A DNA stretch of 48,088 nucleotides from Pseudomonas abietaniphila (GTDB taxonomy: Bacteria > Pseudomonadota > Gammaproteobacteria > Pseudomonadales > Pseudomonadaceae), in assembly GCF_900100795.1 (NCBI RefSeq), contig NZ_FNCO01000027.1:1-48088 (forward strand). The letters run 5' to 3'. The position numbers were made by a program, and so were the translations under genes. Each line of letters opens with the position of its first letter. Positions within the stretch are counted from its first letter, which is position 1. Below the pieces are notes generated by a model, which was given only the letters and a program-made list of their open reading frames with translations, was not told where the DNA came from and searched no databases. This document shows positions 17,651 through 25,968 of this stretch, piece after piece.

Positions 17651-17779
17651 TTACTCGTGCGAATGTCCGTGCTCAGCGCTCTCGGAGGTTGTGCCTTTCT
17701 CACCACCGCCGCATGCCGTCATCAAGCCCAGGAAGCAGAACAGCAGCACAGAACGAATCAGAGTGGTTGGGGATTTCAT
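17651..17779 (-). CDS. Small lipoprotein
   Basis: 42 residues. The start MKSPTTLIRSVLLFCFLGL leads to MTAC, a plausible lipobox with Cys23, so the mature peptide would be about 20 residues anchored by lipid. The mature part is GGGEKGTTSESAEHGHSHE, ending in a small His cluster. It is the last gene of the minus-strand group with the anchor protein and HupE, and a terminator follows eight bases after the stop. The His cluster fits metal binding, but a function cannot be assigned. Confidence 0.65.
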   Translation of the reverse strand: MKSPTTLIRSVLLFCFLGLMTACGGGEKGTTSESAEHGHSHE

Positions 17780-17871
17780 GGGAATACTCTTCAAAAGTGG
17801 ATGAAATAAATGGTCTGTGGTCAGGCTGAAGTCCGCGTTTTCGGCAGTAGGACAGCCGTCTCTGTGTCGGA

Positions 17872-18525
17872 TTACTGTTTGACGTTCAGGTAATCACCAC
17901 TCGTCTTCAACGAAATGGTCACGTCGTTATTGCTGCGATTACGCCAAAACCAACCATGGGTGCCGTCAAAAATGGCGGTGAATTCGCCTTTATTACTTTT
18001 GACCTGCTTGCCCTTGTTGTAGCTGTGGAAGTAACCCTTTTCACCGTTGTAGGGCTCGCCATGGGTGTCGTAGTTCACAAGCCCACCAGCCGCTGTCCAT
18101 TCATAACTCACAGTCTTGTTCTTCAGCACTTCCAGTTTGATCTCTGTCCCTTCACCTGGTTTGAGCGTGACGGTCATTTGATTCGTCTTCATGGCTGGGG
18201 TCGGTGCCGACGCTGATTGGGCCACAGGTATTGCAGCAGGTTGGATTTGCGCAATCTGCGGAGCTGGAGCTGGAGCTGAACTAGGAGCTAATGCTTGCGG
18301 CGGCGCTGTATCCGCCAACGCCTCTTGGGCAAGGATGATCTTCAATTCGCCCATTTGGGTCAGACCCAGTGCGCGGCCCACACCCGTAGGATCAACGGCG
18401 TATTCCGAAGGCATGACAACGGTCATCAGCAGGCCAATAGCAGTCAGCAGTGCAATGACAGTCGAACGAACCAGTTTGCGAGTGCTGGGCAATTCATTAA
18501 CAGTTGGAAGCGGAGTATTGAACAT
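17872..18525 (-). CDS. Single-pass membrane-anchor protein of the HupE cluster
   Basis: 217 residues. One membrane helix (about 22-41, STVIALLTAIGLLMTVVMP) near the N-terminus, then a linker rich in Ala, Pro and Gln (about 80-115), then a globular beta-rich domain (about 125-217) with YEWTAAGGLVNYDTHGEP and NKGEFTAIFDGTHGWFWRN. Similar proteins, usually just called transmembrane anchor proteins, are found next to HupE/UreJ genes. The domain is probably periplasmic. Twelve bases separate it from hupE upstream, so it is co-transcribed. Exact function unknown. Confidence 0.75.
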   Translation of the reverse strand: MFNTPLPTVNELPSTRKLVRSTVIALLTAIGLLMTVVMPSEYAVDPTGVGRALGLTQMGELKIILAQEALADTAPPQALAPSSAPAPAPQIAQIQPAAIPVAQSASAPTPAMKTNQMTVTLKPGEGTEIKLEVLKNKTVSYEWTAAGGLVNYDTHGEPYNGEKGYFHSYNKGKQVKSNKGEFTAIFDGTHGWFWRNRSNNDVTISLKTSGDYLNVKQ

Positions 18526-18537
18526 GGTCAGAATTCC

Positions 18538-19275
18538 TTAGGCGGAGATAAACAGGCCGGTGATCTGGTAACCCATCAGCAGGAAACCGGCACTCATCAT
18601 GGCGACGTTGGCGGTATAGGCGTGGCGCCAGAAACTGGCGGTGCGCCGCCAATACCCCATCAGAATGAGAATCGCACTAAGGGCCAGCAACTGGCCGATC
18701 TCGACGCCGACGTTGAACGCAAGCAAGTTGGGGATCAGCCCGTCGGGCGAGATCTCGTACTCCTGGATTTTGGTGGCCAGGCCGAAACCATGGAGCAGGC
18801 CGAAAATCAGCGTGGCCACTTTGGTATTGGGTTGGAAACCGAACCAGCGCTGGAACGCGCCCAAGTTATCGAGTGCCTTGTACACCACCGAAAAACCGAT
18901 GATGGCGTCGATGATGTACGAGCTGATGCTGATCTCGGTCAGCACGCCCAGCAGCAACGTCACCGAGTGGCCTACCGCGAACAGTGTGACGTAGAGCCCC
19001 ACATCCTTCAGGCGGTAAAGGAAGAAGATCACCCCGAACAGAAACAGCAGGTGATCGTAGCCCGTCATCATGTGCTTGGCGCCCATGTAGATGAAGGGCA
19101 GCAACATGACGCCGGAACTTTCCTGGATAAAGCCCTTGTCACCTTCCGCGACGGCGTGAGCCATCGCCTCGGGCATCCCGAGGAAAAGTGCAGCGACAAG
19201 TAAAAACAACAGCAGTAGCGGGCGGTGCGATGGCGCAGTGAATGCGCCCACGCCGCTCATCGAGTGCGAATGCAT
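18538..19275 (-). CDS. HupE/UreJ-family nickel-type permease
   Basis: 245 residues with about six to seven membrane helices after a signal-like start. The family hallmark GAKHMMTGYDHLLFLFG (about 64-80) is complete, and a second conserved stretch is GLLHGFGLATKI. HupE/UreJ proteins are secondary nickel (or cobalt) transporters, mostly taking metal in, though direction is not proven for this branch. Its place beside an RcnR-like repressor and an RcnA-like exporter supports a nickel/cobalt role. Confidence 0.85.
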   Translation of the reverse strand: MHSHSMSGVGAFTAPSHRPLLLLFLLVAALFLGMPEAMAHAVAEGDKGFIQESSGVMLLPFIYMGAKHMMTGYDHLLFLFGVIFFLYRLKDVGLYVTLFAVGHSVTLLLGVLTEISISSYIIDAIIGFSVVYKALDNLGAFQRWFGFQPNTKVATLIFGLLHGFGLATKIQEYEISPDGLIPNLLAFNVGVEIGQLLALSAILILMGYWRRTASFWRHAYTANVAMMSAGFLLMGYQITGLFISA

Positions 19276-19322
19276 GGATAAATCCTACGTTGGAGGGATC
19301 AAAGGCCGCTGCGCGGCCATGG

Positions 19323-19682
19323 TCAGGATGCGAACGAAGGACGGGGTGGACGCTTGATCAAGAATATCGGCGGAGGGGGAACTGCATATTGCGGGGCATC
19401 AACCCGCACCGATAGCTTGGGTTGTTCGGCCAAAATCAACAGTGAAGTGAGCTGCGGTGTTTCGTGCTGATGGTCAGGGGTCAGCGGGGAGTGATAGTGA
19501 TCCGAGCAGCTCGCACACGACATCTCAGTCAGCTCTTCATGAGAGTGATGGGCGTCTTGCGCAACCTCCCAAGCAGGCTGTTTCGACGTCACTGACAACG
19601 TATAGGTATGCCCGGCCCAGGCCACAAACATGGCGAGGACAAGCGCGAATACCACCGTTGTTGTCAGTGTTCTGCTGAACAT
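19323..19682 (-). CDS. Small His-rich exported protein
   Basis: 119 residues. A signal or anchor helix (about 6-22) precedes a His-rich stretch (DAHHSHEELTEMSCASCSDHYHSPLTPDHQHE), which also contains a CASC pair. The last third is hydrophobic then Pro-rich. I recognise no domain. It is first in the minus-strand group leading to HupE and diverges from the repressor gene across the G-tract operator, so it is likely metal-regulated and metal-binding. Confidence 0.65.
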   Translation of the reverse strand: MFSRTLTTTVVFALVLAMFVAWAGHTYTLSVTSKQPAWEVAQDAHHSHEELTEMSCASCSDHYHSPLTPDHQHETPQLTSLLILAEQPKLSVRVDAPQYAVPPPPIFLIKRPPRPSFAS

Positions 19683-19723
19683 CGTGATCGGGCTTCAACT
19701 CGTTTTTCAGGGCTTTGATGCGT

Positions 19724-19754
19724 TTGACCGCATCCCCTAAGGGGGGATAGGATG
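19724..19754 (+). promoter_or_regulatory. Promoter and G-tract operator for the CsoR/RcnR-type repressor
   Basis: A -35 TTGACC at 19724 and -10 TAGGAT at 19748 (18-base gap) enclose CATCCCCTAAGGGGGG and a flanking GATAGGATG. A C/G-tract dyad overlapping the promoter is the classical operator form for this repressor family. A near relative lies at 37060-37080. Confidence 0.6.
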
Positions 19755-19788
19755 CCAGCGTAATTCATTAAGGCCCGAGGCTCAAGTC

Positions 19789-20082
19789 ATGAGTGAAAAC
19801 GAACACAGCCATCCCCACACTCACCAAAGTCACGAGGCGATCATCAAGCGTCTCAAACGGGCGGACGGCCATTTACGCGGCATCATCACCATGATTGAAG
19901 AGGGGCGTCAGTGCGTGGACATCGCTCAGCAGCTGCATGCGGTCGAAAAAGCCGTATGTCAAGCGAAGCGCACGCTCATCCAGGATCACATTGATCACTG
20001 TCTGGAGGACACAGTCTCAGCCTTGAACAATGGCGAGCGCGCACCGTTGGAAGCCTTCAAACAAATCACCAAGTACCTCTAG
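19789..20082 (+). CDS. CsoR/RcnR/FrmR-family metal-sensing repressor
   Basis: 97 residues, all-helical DUF156 family. The N-terminus has a His cluster (EHSHPHTHQSHE). The expected ligand positions hold Cys42, His67 and Cys71 (GRQC, DHIDHC), a C-H-C set as in copper sensor CsoR and nickel sensor InrS, whereas E. coli RcnR has C-H-H. With the N-terminal His cluster and the RcnA-like neighbour, a nickel/cobalt sensor of the InrS or DmeR kind is most likely, but copper cannot be excluded. It should bind the G-tract operator upstream and release it when metal binds. Confidence 0.9.
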   Translation: MSENEHSHPHTHQSHEAIIKRLKRADGHLRGIITMIEEGRQCVDIAQQLHAVEKAVCQAKRTLIQDHIDHCLEDTVSALNNGERAPLEAFKQITKYL

Positions 20083-20089
20083 GTCTGAC

Positions 20090-21238
20090 ATGCCCAACTT
20101 TGCTGAACTGCTGCAACAGGGCGGTACACACGCCTGGCTGTATTTCCCGAGCGCTATCTTGCTCGGTGCCTTGCATGGCCTGGAACCGGGCCATTCAAAA
20201 ACCATGATGGCCGCTTTCATCGTGGCCATTCGTGGTTCGGTTAAACAGGCCGTTTTGTTGGGTCTGGCCGCGACGCTGTCGCACACCGCCGTGGTGTGGT
20301 TGGTCGCCATCGGCGGCATGTACCTGGGCAAAGGTCTGGACGCTCAAACCACTGAGCCGTACTTCCAGCTTGCGTCCTCTGCACTGATCATCGTAGTTGC
20401 TCTTTGGATGCTGTGGCGTACCTGGCGCGGTGAGCAGATGTTCAAGTTCGAGCAAGGTGATGACCACCACCACGGTGAGCATGACCATGGCCATCATGAT
20501 GAAACCCATCGAATCGATACCGGCCACGGGCGCATCGAACTGTCGATTTTTGAAGTAGGTATGCCACCGCATTGGCGCCTGAAAACATTGACCGGACACG
20601 CTTGGGCTACATCGGATGTTCGCCTAATGACGACTCGTCCGGACGGCAGCACTCAATCGTTCTCTTTCGTCGAGCGCGAAGGCTTTCTGGAGTCGGCAGT
20701 CGATATCCCGGAGCCTCATGAGTTCAGTGCGCGCTTGAGTCTTGGGCATGCGGGCCACTCCCATGATTACGATCTGGCGTTCCAGGAGCATGATCACGGG
20801 CACGCGCATTCCGAACTGGAAGGTCTGGAGTTGTCAATTGATGGCTATCAGGATGCGCATGAACGCGCACATGCCAACGATATCCGTAAGCGCTTCACGA
20901 ATCGTGAGGTGACCACGGGCCAGATCGTCATGTTCGGTTTGACGGGTGGTTTGATTCCTTGTCCGGCTGCCATCACCGTTCTGTTGCTGTGTCTTCAGGT
21001 TAAAGAAGTCGCGCTGGGAGGCATACTCGTCCTGTGCTTCAGCATCGGCTTGGCGATCACCTTGGTGGCGGTGGGAGCTGCTGCGGCTATTGGTGCTAAA
21101 CAGGCTTCCAACCGCTGGCCGTGGCTGGGCACCGTGGCTCGTCGTGCACCGTACCTGTCCAGCGTGTTGATAATCGGTGTTGGTCTGTACGTAGGCTTCC
21201 ATGGTTGGATCGGCTTGAGCGCCCAAGGCGTCGTTTAA
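20090..21238 (+). CDS. rcnA: RcnA/NicO-type nickel-cobalt exporter
   Basis: 382 residues from the ATG at 20090 (MPNFAELLQQGG), seven bases after the repressor stop; an upstream in-frame ATG at 20030 lies inside the repressor gene and is rejected. About six membrane helices, with the NicO motif GALHGLEPGHSKTMM near 28-42 and GGLIPCPAAITVLL later. Two His-rich loops (DDHHHGEHDHGHHDETH near 125 and HDHGHAHSE near 250) are typical of RcnA. It exports Ni2+/Co2+ from the cytosol and is controlled by the preceding repressor. Confidence 0.93.
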   Translation: MPNFAELLQQGGTHAWLYFPSAILLGALHGLEPGHSKTMMAAFIVAIRGSVKQAVLLGLAATLSHTAVVWLVAIGGMYLGKGLDAQTTEPYFQLASSALIIVVALWMLWRTWRGEQMFKFEQGDDHHHGEHDHGHHDETHRIDTGHGRIELSIFEVGMPPHWRLKTLTGHAWATSDVRLMTTRPDGSTQSFSFVEREGFLESAVDIPEPHEFSARLSLGHAGHSHDYDLAFQEHDHGHAHSELEGLELSIDGYQDAHERAHANDIRKRFTNREVTTGQIVMFGLTGGLIPCPAAITVLLLCLQVKEVALGGILVLCFSIGLAITLVAVGAAAAIGAKQASNRWPWLGTVARRAPYLSSVLIIGVGLYVGFHGWIGLSAQGVV

Positions 21239-21676
21239 GTGTTCGAACTCGCCAGCTATTTTGGTCTATTTCTGGCGGCATTCGGTGCCGCCACGTTATT
21301 GCCCATGCAGTCTGAAGCTGTGTTGGTCGGGATGTTGCTCTCCAACCAATACGTTGCTTCTGCGCTATTGGCGGTCGCCACCTTCGGCAACGTTCTTGGC
21401 TCTGCGCTGAACTGGATTCTGGGTCGCTCTATCGAGCGATTTCGCTACAAGCGATGGTTCCCGGTGAGCGAGAGCAAGCTCGAAAAGGCCCAGCAGTCTT
21501 ACCTGCGCTACGGGCGCTGGTCGTTGCTGCTGAGCTGGGTGCCCATCATTGGCGATCCGCTGACGGTCGTCGCCGGAGTCATGCGCGAGCCATTCTGGAG
21601 TTTCCTGCTGATCGTCACCATGGCCAAGGGCGTGCGTTATCTCTTGCTGACCGCCGTCACACTGGGGTGGACATGA
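21239..21676 (+). CDS. DedA/YqaA-family small membrane protein
   Basis: 145 residues starting at a GTG that directly follows the rcnA stop (TAAGTG). Three to four membrane helices; the YqaA-type signature is visible: SALNWILGRSIERF near 58 and YGRWSLLLSWVPIIGDPLTVVAGVM near 93-118. DedA-family proteins are linked to lipid flipping and membrane integrity. Its stop overlaps the next ATG (ATGA), which ties it to the nickel operon. Confidence 0.8.
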   Translation: MFELASYFGLFLAAFGAATLLPMQSEAVLVGMLLSNQYVASALLAVATFGNVLGSALNWILGRSIERFRYKRWFPVSESKLEKAQQSYLRYGRWSLLLSWVPIIGDPLTVVAGVMREPFWSFLLIVTMAKGVRYLLLTAVTLGWT

Positions 21677-22416
21677 CGACTGCTCATACAACCCAGCATT
21701 CCTCACTCAAGAGCCGAAGCAGTAGCCTGGATCTGATCAAGTGGCTGGCGATGCTGACCATGGTCATCGATCACTTGCGGTTGGTGTGGCCGGAGATGAG
21801 CAATCTGTTCATTCTGGGGCGGCTTTCCTTTCCGCTGTTCTGTGTCGCCATTGCTGCCAACGTGGCGCGCTCCAAACCGGGCGAATTACTGACTGCCGCG
21901 AATGGACGCTACCTCGCCTTGATGCTGGTGTTCGCCGCCATTTCAGAAGTGCCTTATCGCTATATCAGCACCTCGGGATCATTCAACGTGTTGGTTACCC
22001 TGGCATTGGGGCTGGTGATTGCCTGGGGATGGCAACATCGCACCTTGTTGAGCAGCGCTATGGCCTTGATGGCTGCCGCGATTGCCTACGTGCTGGATGA
22101 CCCGTTGATGTACGGGCTATACGGCGCGCTCGTTCCTGCGGCTGTCTTGTTAGCGATCAAGAGGCCCGGTGCTCTTTGGTTGCTGCCAGCAGTTCTATGC
22201 CTGTTGAGCAACACCCGCAGTAGCATCGTGACCAGGGCTATGGATCTTGAAATTCACTCATTGCTGGCCTTGAGCACTGCATTTGCCGCTCCGCTGATCG
22301 GACTCTGGCTGCTGCATCAGAAGTTCACCTTCAACGTCTGGCCGGTGCGGCAATGGGGCTACTGGTTTTATCCGGGACACCTTGCCGCTCTGCAAGCTCT
22401 ACGGTTCTTAATCTGA
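21673..22416 (+). CDS. TraX-family membrane protein
   Basis: 247 residues from the ATG at 21673, overlapping the preceding stop. The TraX signature is clear: SLDLIKWLAMLTMVIDHL near 17-34, then GRLSFPLFCVAIAAN near 46-60. About eight membrane helices. TraX acetylates F-pilin in conjugation, but most chromosomal homologues have no pilin partner and unknown targets. The next start codon touches its stop (TGAATG), so the amidase is co-translated. Confidence 0.85.
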   Translation: MTTAHTTQHSSLKSRSSSLDLIKWLAMLTMVIDHLRLVWPEMSNLFILGRLSFPLFCVAIAANVARSKPGELLTAANGRYLALMLVFAAISEVPYRYISTSGSFNVLVTLALGLVIAWGWQHRTLLSSAMALMAAAIAYVLDDPLMYGLYGALVPAAVLLAIKRPGALWLLPAVLCLLSNTRSSIVTRAMDLEIHSLLALSTAFAAPLIGLWLLHQKFTFNVWPVRQWGYWFYPGHLAALQALRFLI

Positions 22417-23520
22417 ATGGCAGAGAAAGGACTCTCCCCAAAAACGGTAAACGAGATGCACAGACGTTCATTACTCAATCTATTTTTGGCCGGTTTTGCC
22501 TTTGCTTTACCTTTGGGCTTACAAGCCGCACAAGTCCTAAATGTTCGGCTATGGAACACCGACGACAAGCTTCGGCTGGTGCTAGACCTAAGTGGTCCAG
22601 CACAGTACAAGACCTTCTCCCTGACGGCGCCGGATCGGTTGATTCTCGATCTGATGGGAACCAGCCTTGCCTTTGATTTGAGCAAACTGCAACTGGGTAA
22701 CATGCCAATCCGCGCTATACGTTCAGGGCCTCAAGGTACAGGAACGCGGATTGTCCTGGACCTGATAGGTCCCGTGCAGTTGAATACCTTCATGCTGGCA
22801 CCTGAACAGGCACAGGGGCATCGCTTAGTGCTGGATATTTCCAACTCGGCATCCCCGGCAATACAGCCGGCTGCACCGCAGGTTGTGCTTAATGATTCGG
22901 CTCATCCAAAGCGCGACATCATCGTCGTGGTAGACCCAGGGCATGGCGGTAAAGACCCTGGAGCAGTCGGGGCCAATGGCGAGCGGGAAAAAGATGTGGT
23001 GCTGTCAATTGCTCGGCAGTTGGCCAAACGGATCGAGCGGGAAAAGGGGTTTACCGTGCGACTCGTACGCGACAGCGATGTTTACGTACCGTTACGCAAG
23101 CGGGTGGAGATTGCTCGCCAACACAATGCCGATATCTTCATTTCCATACACGCGGACGCCGCGCCTCGGCGCACGGCCTCCGGAGCGTCGATCTATGCGC
23201 TATCGGAAGGTGGAGCCACGTCCACTACTGCGCGCTGGCTCGCGCAGAAGGAGAACGGCGCCGAGTTACTCGGTACGACCAAAAGCCTCGCACTCAAAGA
23301 TAAGGACCCCATGCTGGCAGGAGTGATTCTCGACATGTCGATGAGCGCTACAGTCGCAACGAGCCTGGAACTGGGCCACTCCGTACTGAGAAGTTTGGCG
23401 GGCATCACCACTTTGCACCAGAAGCGTGTGGAGCAGGCGGGCTTTGCCGTACTTAAGTCGCCAGACGTACCGTCAATCCTGGTTGAAACTGGATTCATCT
23501 CTAAGGATGGTCTGAAGTAG
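22417..23520 (+). CDS. Periplasmic N-acetylmuramoyl-L-alanine amidase, 3' end cut off by the ptx transposon
   Basis: 367 residues as it now reads. An exported AMIN domain (about 35-135, LRLVLDLSGPAQYK) is followed by the zinc amidase_3 domain with DPGHGG, EREKD, SIHADA and VETGFIS, which holds the metal ligands and catalytic Glu. Such enzymes cut cell-wall peptides from glycan strands, mostly at division. A second start at 22456 (MHRRSLL) would give a more typical signal peptide. The native frame ends at base 23504; the last four or so codons (DGLK) come from the transposon. Joining 23504 to 32585 restores an unbroken frame of 411 codons, so about 48 C-terminal residues are lost. Activity is doubtful. 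Confidence 0.88.
   Translation: MAEKGLSPKTVNEMHRRSLLNLFLAGFAFALPLGLQAAQVLNVRLWNTDDKLRLVLDLSGPAQYKTFSLTAPDRLILDLMGTSLAFDLSKLQLGNMPIRAIRSGPQGTGTRIVLDLIGPVQLNTFMLAPEQAQGHRLVLDISNSASPAIQPAAPQVVLNDSAHPKRDIIVVVDPGHGGKDPGAVGANGEREKDVVLSIARQLAKRIEREKGFTVRLVRDSDVYVPLRKRVEIARQHNADIFISIHADAAPRRTASGASIYALSEGGATSTTARWLAQKENGAELLGTTKSLALKDKDPMLAGVILDMSMSATVATSLELGHSVLRSLAGITTLHQKRVEQAGFAVLKSPDVPSILVETGFISKDGLK
23501..23504 (+). repeat. Target-site duplication CTAA, left copy
   Basis: CTAA sits directly before the transposon tip GGATGG and is repeated at 32581-32584 after the other tip. It matches the YTAR target preference of IS5-group elements. Confidence 0.88.
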
Positions 23521-23650
23521 TTGTGTATTTCTGGCTGACTTCAGCCCCTGCCGATTTTAAAAGCGGCAAATCGATCAAAAACGCTCAGATCACCCGCTTA
23601 TTTCTGTGTTTTTAGCCGCCGCGAGCACCTCGCGGCAGCCATTTTCCACA

Positions 23651-24118
23651 TTACAGGCGCACCTCTCCTGCATTCGCCAGTAAATGTCGGCGCGCCATCC
23701 ACAGGTTCGACAGCGCGAACAGCGTCATCAGTTGCGCCGTGTTCTTCGCCAGACCACGGAAGCGCACCTTCACATAACCGAACTGGCGCTTGATCACCCG
23801 GAACGGATGCTCGACCTTGGCTCGTACCTGAGCCTTGGCCTTCTCAATCTTGCGCTTGGCTTTGTACAAAGCACTGCGCTTATCAAGCTTCTTGTAAGTA
23901 CTACGGCGGGCGGCGATCTGCCAGATGCCCCCCCGGCCTTCATGTTCAGGGCGTTTCTCGACGCCGGTGTAACCCGCGTCGGCACCGACCATGTTCTCAT
24001 CGCCGTGCAGCAGCTTATCGACCTGGGTGACATCGGCCACGTTGGCCGCCGTGCCCACCACGCTGTGCACCAAGCCCGACTCATCATCGACACCGATGTG
24101 CGCCTTCATGCCGAAGTG
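23651..24118 (-). CDS. IS5-family transposase, 3' exon
   Basis: Encodes the last 155 residues from HFGMKAHIG to NAGEVRL. It contains the second DDE-region Asp (ADAGYTG) and the C-terminal part (KVEHPFRVIKRQFGY) with the conserved Glu. An open frame upstream to 24271 is intron sequence. Together with the 5' exon (25969-26481), removal of 1,850 bases gives a 326-residue frame, the normal length for this family. The exons are only productive if the group II intron is spliced from the mRNA, and intron and transposase share the minus strand, so that is possible. Confidence 0.85.
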   Translation of the reverse strand, partial: HFGMKAHIGVDDESGLVHSVVGTAANVADVTQVDKLLHGDENMVGADAGYTGVEKRPEHEGRGGIWQIAARRSTYKKLDKRSALYKAKRKIEKAKAQVRAKVEHPFRVIKRQFGYVKVRFRGLAKNTAQLMTLFALSNLWMARRHLLANAGEVRL

Positions 24119-25968
24119 GTGAGTCGGCCGCGGGAACTGCCCCCGCAGCCGCTCGCAGAACCGTACGTGACACTCTCGCGTCATACGGCTCCCGTTATCC
24201 AACCTTGCTGCCCGGTCACTCGCCAGTGATGAAACAGCCGGGGTACCACAGTCCGCATCTTGTCCAGCCATTGGCTAATGCGCCGCTTGCGCCTATGAAG
24301 AGCCTTGTATTTTCGTCGGGCCCAGCGTTCAAGCGCGCGGTCAATGTGCTGGAAGATGCCAAGCATGGCTGTCCGATAGAACGAGCCATAGTATTGCGAC
24401 CACCCCTGTATCACTGGATTGTAGAGCCGAGCCACGTCGACCAGCGTCACGTGGGTTTGGCGATTGAGTCGCCACCTGCGTACCGCTTGCCGCATCCGCT
24501 TTAAGGCATCCGCACTCGCTCCCGGAAGGAAGCTCGTGAAGAGCTGGTCTTGTTTGCTGAGCGCCTTCCTCGGCCTAAAGGTGAAGCCGAGGAAGGTAAA
24601 GCTCACATGCGGATAACCTGCGCGACGGTTACTGTCCTTGCAGTACACGACCTTCGATTTCTCGGGGTGCATCGTCAAGCCACAGGCAGCCAGCCGTGAA
24701 GCAATGGAGCGCATCACGTACTCCGCTTGCTTTCGACTGCGGCAGTGCACCACCGCATCATCGGCGTAGCGGGCAAACGGGCAGTTGGGGCTGGTACGTT
24801 GCATCCAGGTGTCGAAGGCATAGTGCATGAACAGATTCATCAGGAGGGGACTGATCACTCCACCTTGCGGGGTGCCGCGTTCGCGTCGGACGCGCATACC
24901 GTGATCCGTTTCGAACGGCGCAACCAGCCACCGCTCGATGTACAGAAGTATCCAGTCCTCCTTGATGTGCAGGCGCACCGCCTTCATCAGCAACCCATGA
25001 TTGATCTGATCGAAGGCTGCCTTGATATCAAACTCCACCACCCAGTCGTATCGCCAGCAGCGCTCACGCGTGATCGCCACCGCCTGCTTCGCTGATCGTC
25101 CCGGCCGGTACCCATAGGAGTCCGAGTGGAAGATCGAGTCCAGCTCCGGCTCGATGAGAAGCTTGACCACGGTTTGCGCGACACGATCACCAACCGTGGG
25201 CACTCCCAGCTTGCGCGTGCCTCCCGATGCCTTGGGAATTTCTACTTGCTTGACCGGAGGCGGGAAGTACGACCCCGACGACATCCGATTCCACAGCTTG
25301 TAGAGATTCTTAGACAGATCCCGCTCGAAATCGGCGATGGTTTCATCGTCGATGCCGGCAGCACCGCGGTTGGCCCTGACCTGCTGGTAGGCGTCCCATA
25401 CCGTGCGTTTCGCTATGTCATAAGGTTTCGCCGAGCTCACGCCACTCATCCCCGGAGGTTGGCAACGCTCGTCGGCCGGATAACGCCGCCCCTTCGCTCC
25501 ACCTCCATTACAGAGGCTTCATCGCTACTACGGGAGGCTCCGCCCCTCGTTCCAGCATCGGTATTCTTCCTCATGGTGTTGGCCATTTGTCATTTTCCTT
25601 CGCATCTGGAACAAGGTTCTCACGTTCCGTACCAAAGCCTGTATGAAGATCATGCCGCCTATACACCGGCTGCCATCGGGTCCGTAAGCAGGTAACGCCC
25701 CGACTTGTCCTGAAGCCAGTACTCCACCTCAGTTTCGGCAGCACCTTGGGCATAACGATGCGTCATCGGACGGTTTGCTTTCGCTCATCTTCTCCATACT
25801 CACCTGCCATCCTCAGGGATGACTTTTCCTCGGTCGCTCACCACCACACCTTTTGGATGCAGCAGCACCGGGTGGTTTGAAGTCCGCTCCTGCAAGCCGA
25901 CTTCGGAAGGCCTACTTCCATCTTCGGCACAGCAGCACAGGTCATCTGACCTGTGTTCGTGACACACA
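24119..25968 (-). mobile_element. Group II intron in the transposase gene
   Basis: Interrupts the transposase between GNQY and HFGMK. The 5' side reads TGTGTGTCACGAAC, close to the GUGYG consensus; the 3' end reads CCGACTCAC. Domain V is recognisable at about 24158-24191 (minus strand AGCCGTATGA ... TCACGTACGGTTC), overlapping the stop of the maturase gene; domain VI follows. The 1,850-base span is the one that restores the transposase frame; starting exactly at GUGUG would leave the exons one base out of phase, so the 5' boundary is uncertain by a base or two. Confidence 0.82.
24181..25449 (-). CDS. ltrA: Group II intron reverse transcriptase/maturase
   Basis: 422 residues encoded in intron domain IV. 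Reverse transcriptase blocks are in order: RKLGVPTVGDRVAQ (about 79-92), YGYRPGRSA (112-120), FDIKAAFDQINH (140-151), GTPQGGVISPLL (192-203), and the catalytic YADD at 228-231. The maturase X domain follows (GWSQYYGSFY). There is no C-terminal HNH endonuclease, so mobility would rely on nicked or single-stranded targets. The protein helps the intron splice and retrotranspose. No internal stops, so it may still be active. Confidence 0.93.
   Translation of the reverse strand: MSGVSSAKPYDIAKRTVWDAYQQVRANRGAAGIDDETIADFERDLSKNLYKLWNRMSSGSYFPPPVKQVEIPKASGGTRKLGVPTVGDRVAQTVVKLLIEPELDSIFHSDSYGYRPGRSAKQAVAITRERCWRYDWVVEFDIKAAFDQINHGLLMKAVRLHIKEDWILLYIERWLVAPFETDHGMRVRRERGTPQGGVISPLLMNLFMHYAFDTWMQRTSPNCPFARYADDAVVHCRSRKQAEYVMRSIASRLAACGLTMHPEKSKVVYCKDSNRRAGYPHVSFTFLGFTFRPRKALSKQDQLFTSFLPGASADALKRMRQAVRRWRLNRQTHVTLVDVARLYNPVIQGWSQYYGSFYRTAMLGIFQHIDRALERWARRKYKALHRRKRRISQWLDKMRTVVPRLFHHWRVTGQQGWITGAV

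Noticed and set aside
18295..19203. 302-codon plus-strand frame opposite hupE
   Set aside because: It lies opposite hupE and the anchor protein, is rich in Gln/His/Arg as antisense frames are, and has no domain.
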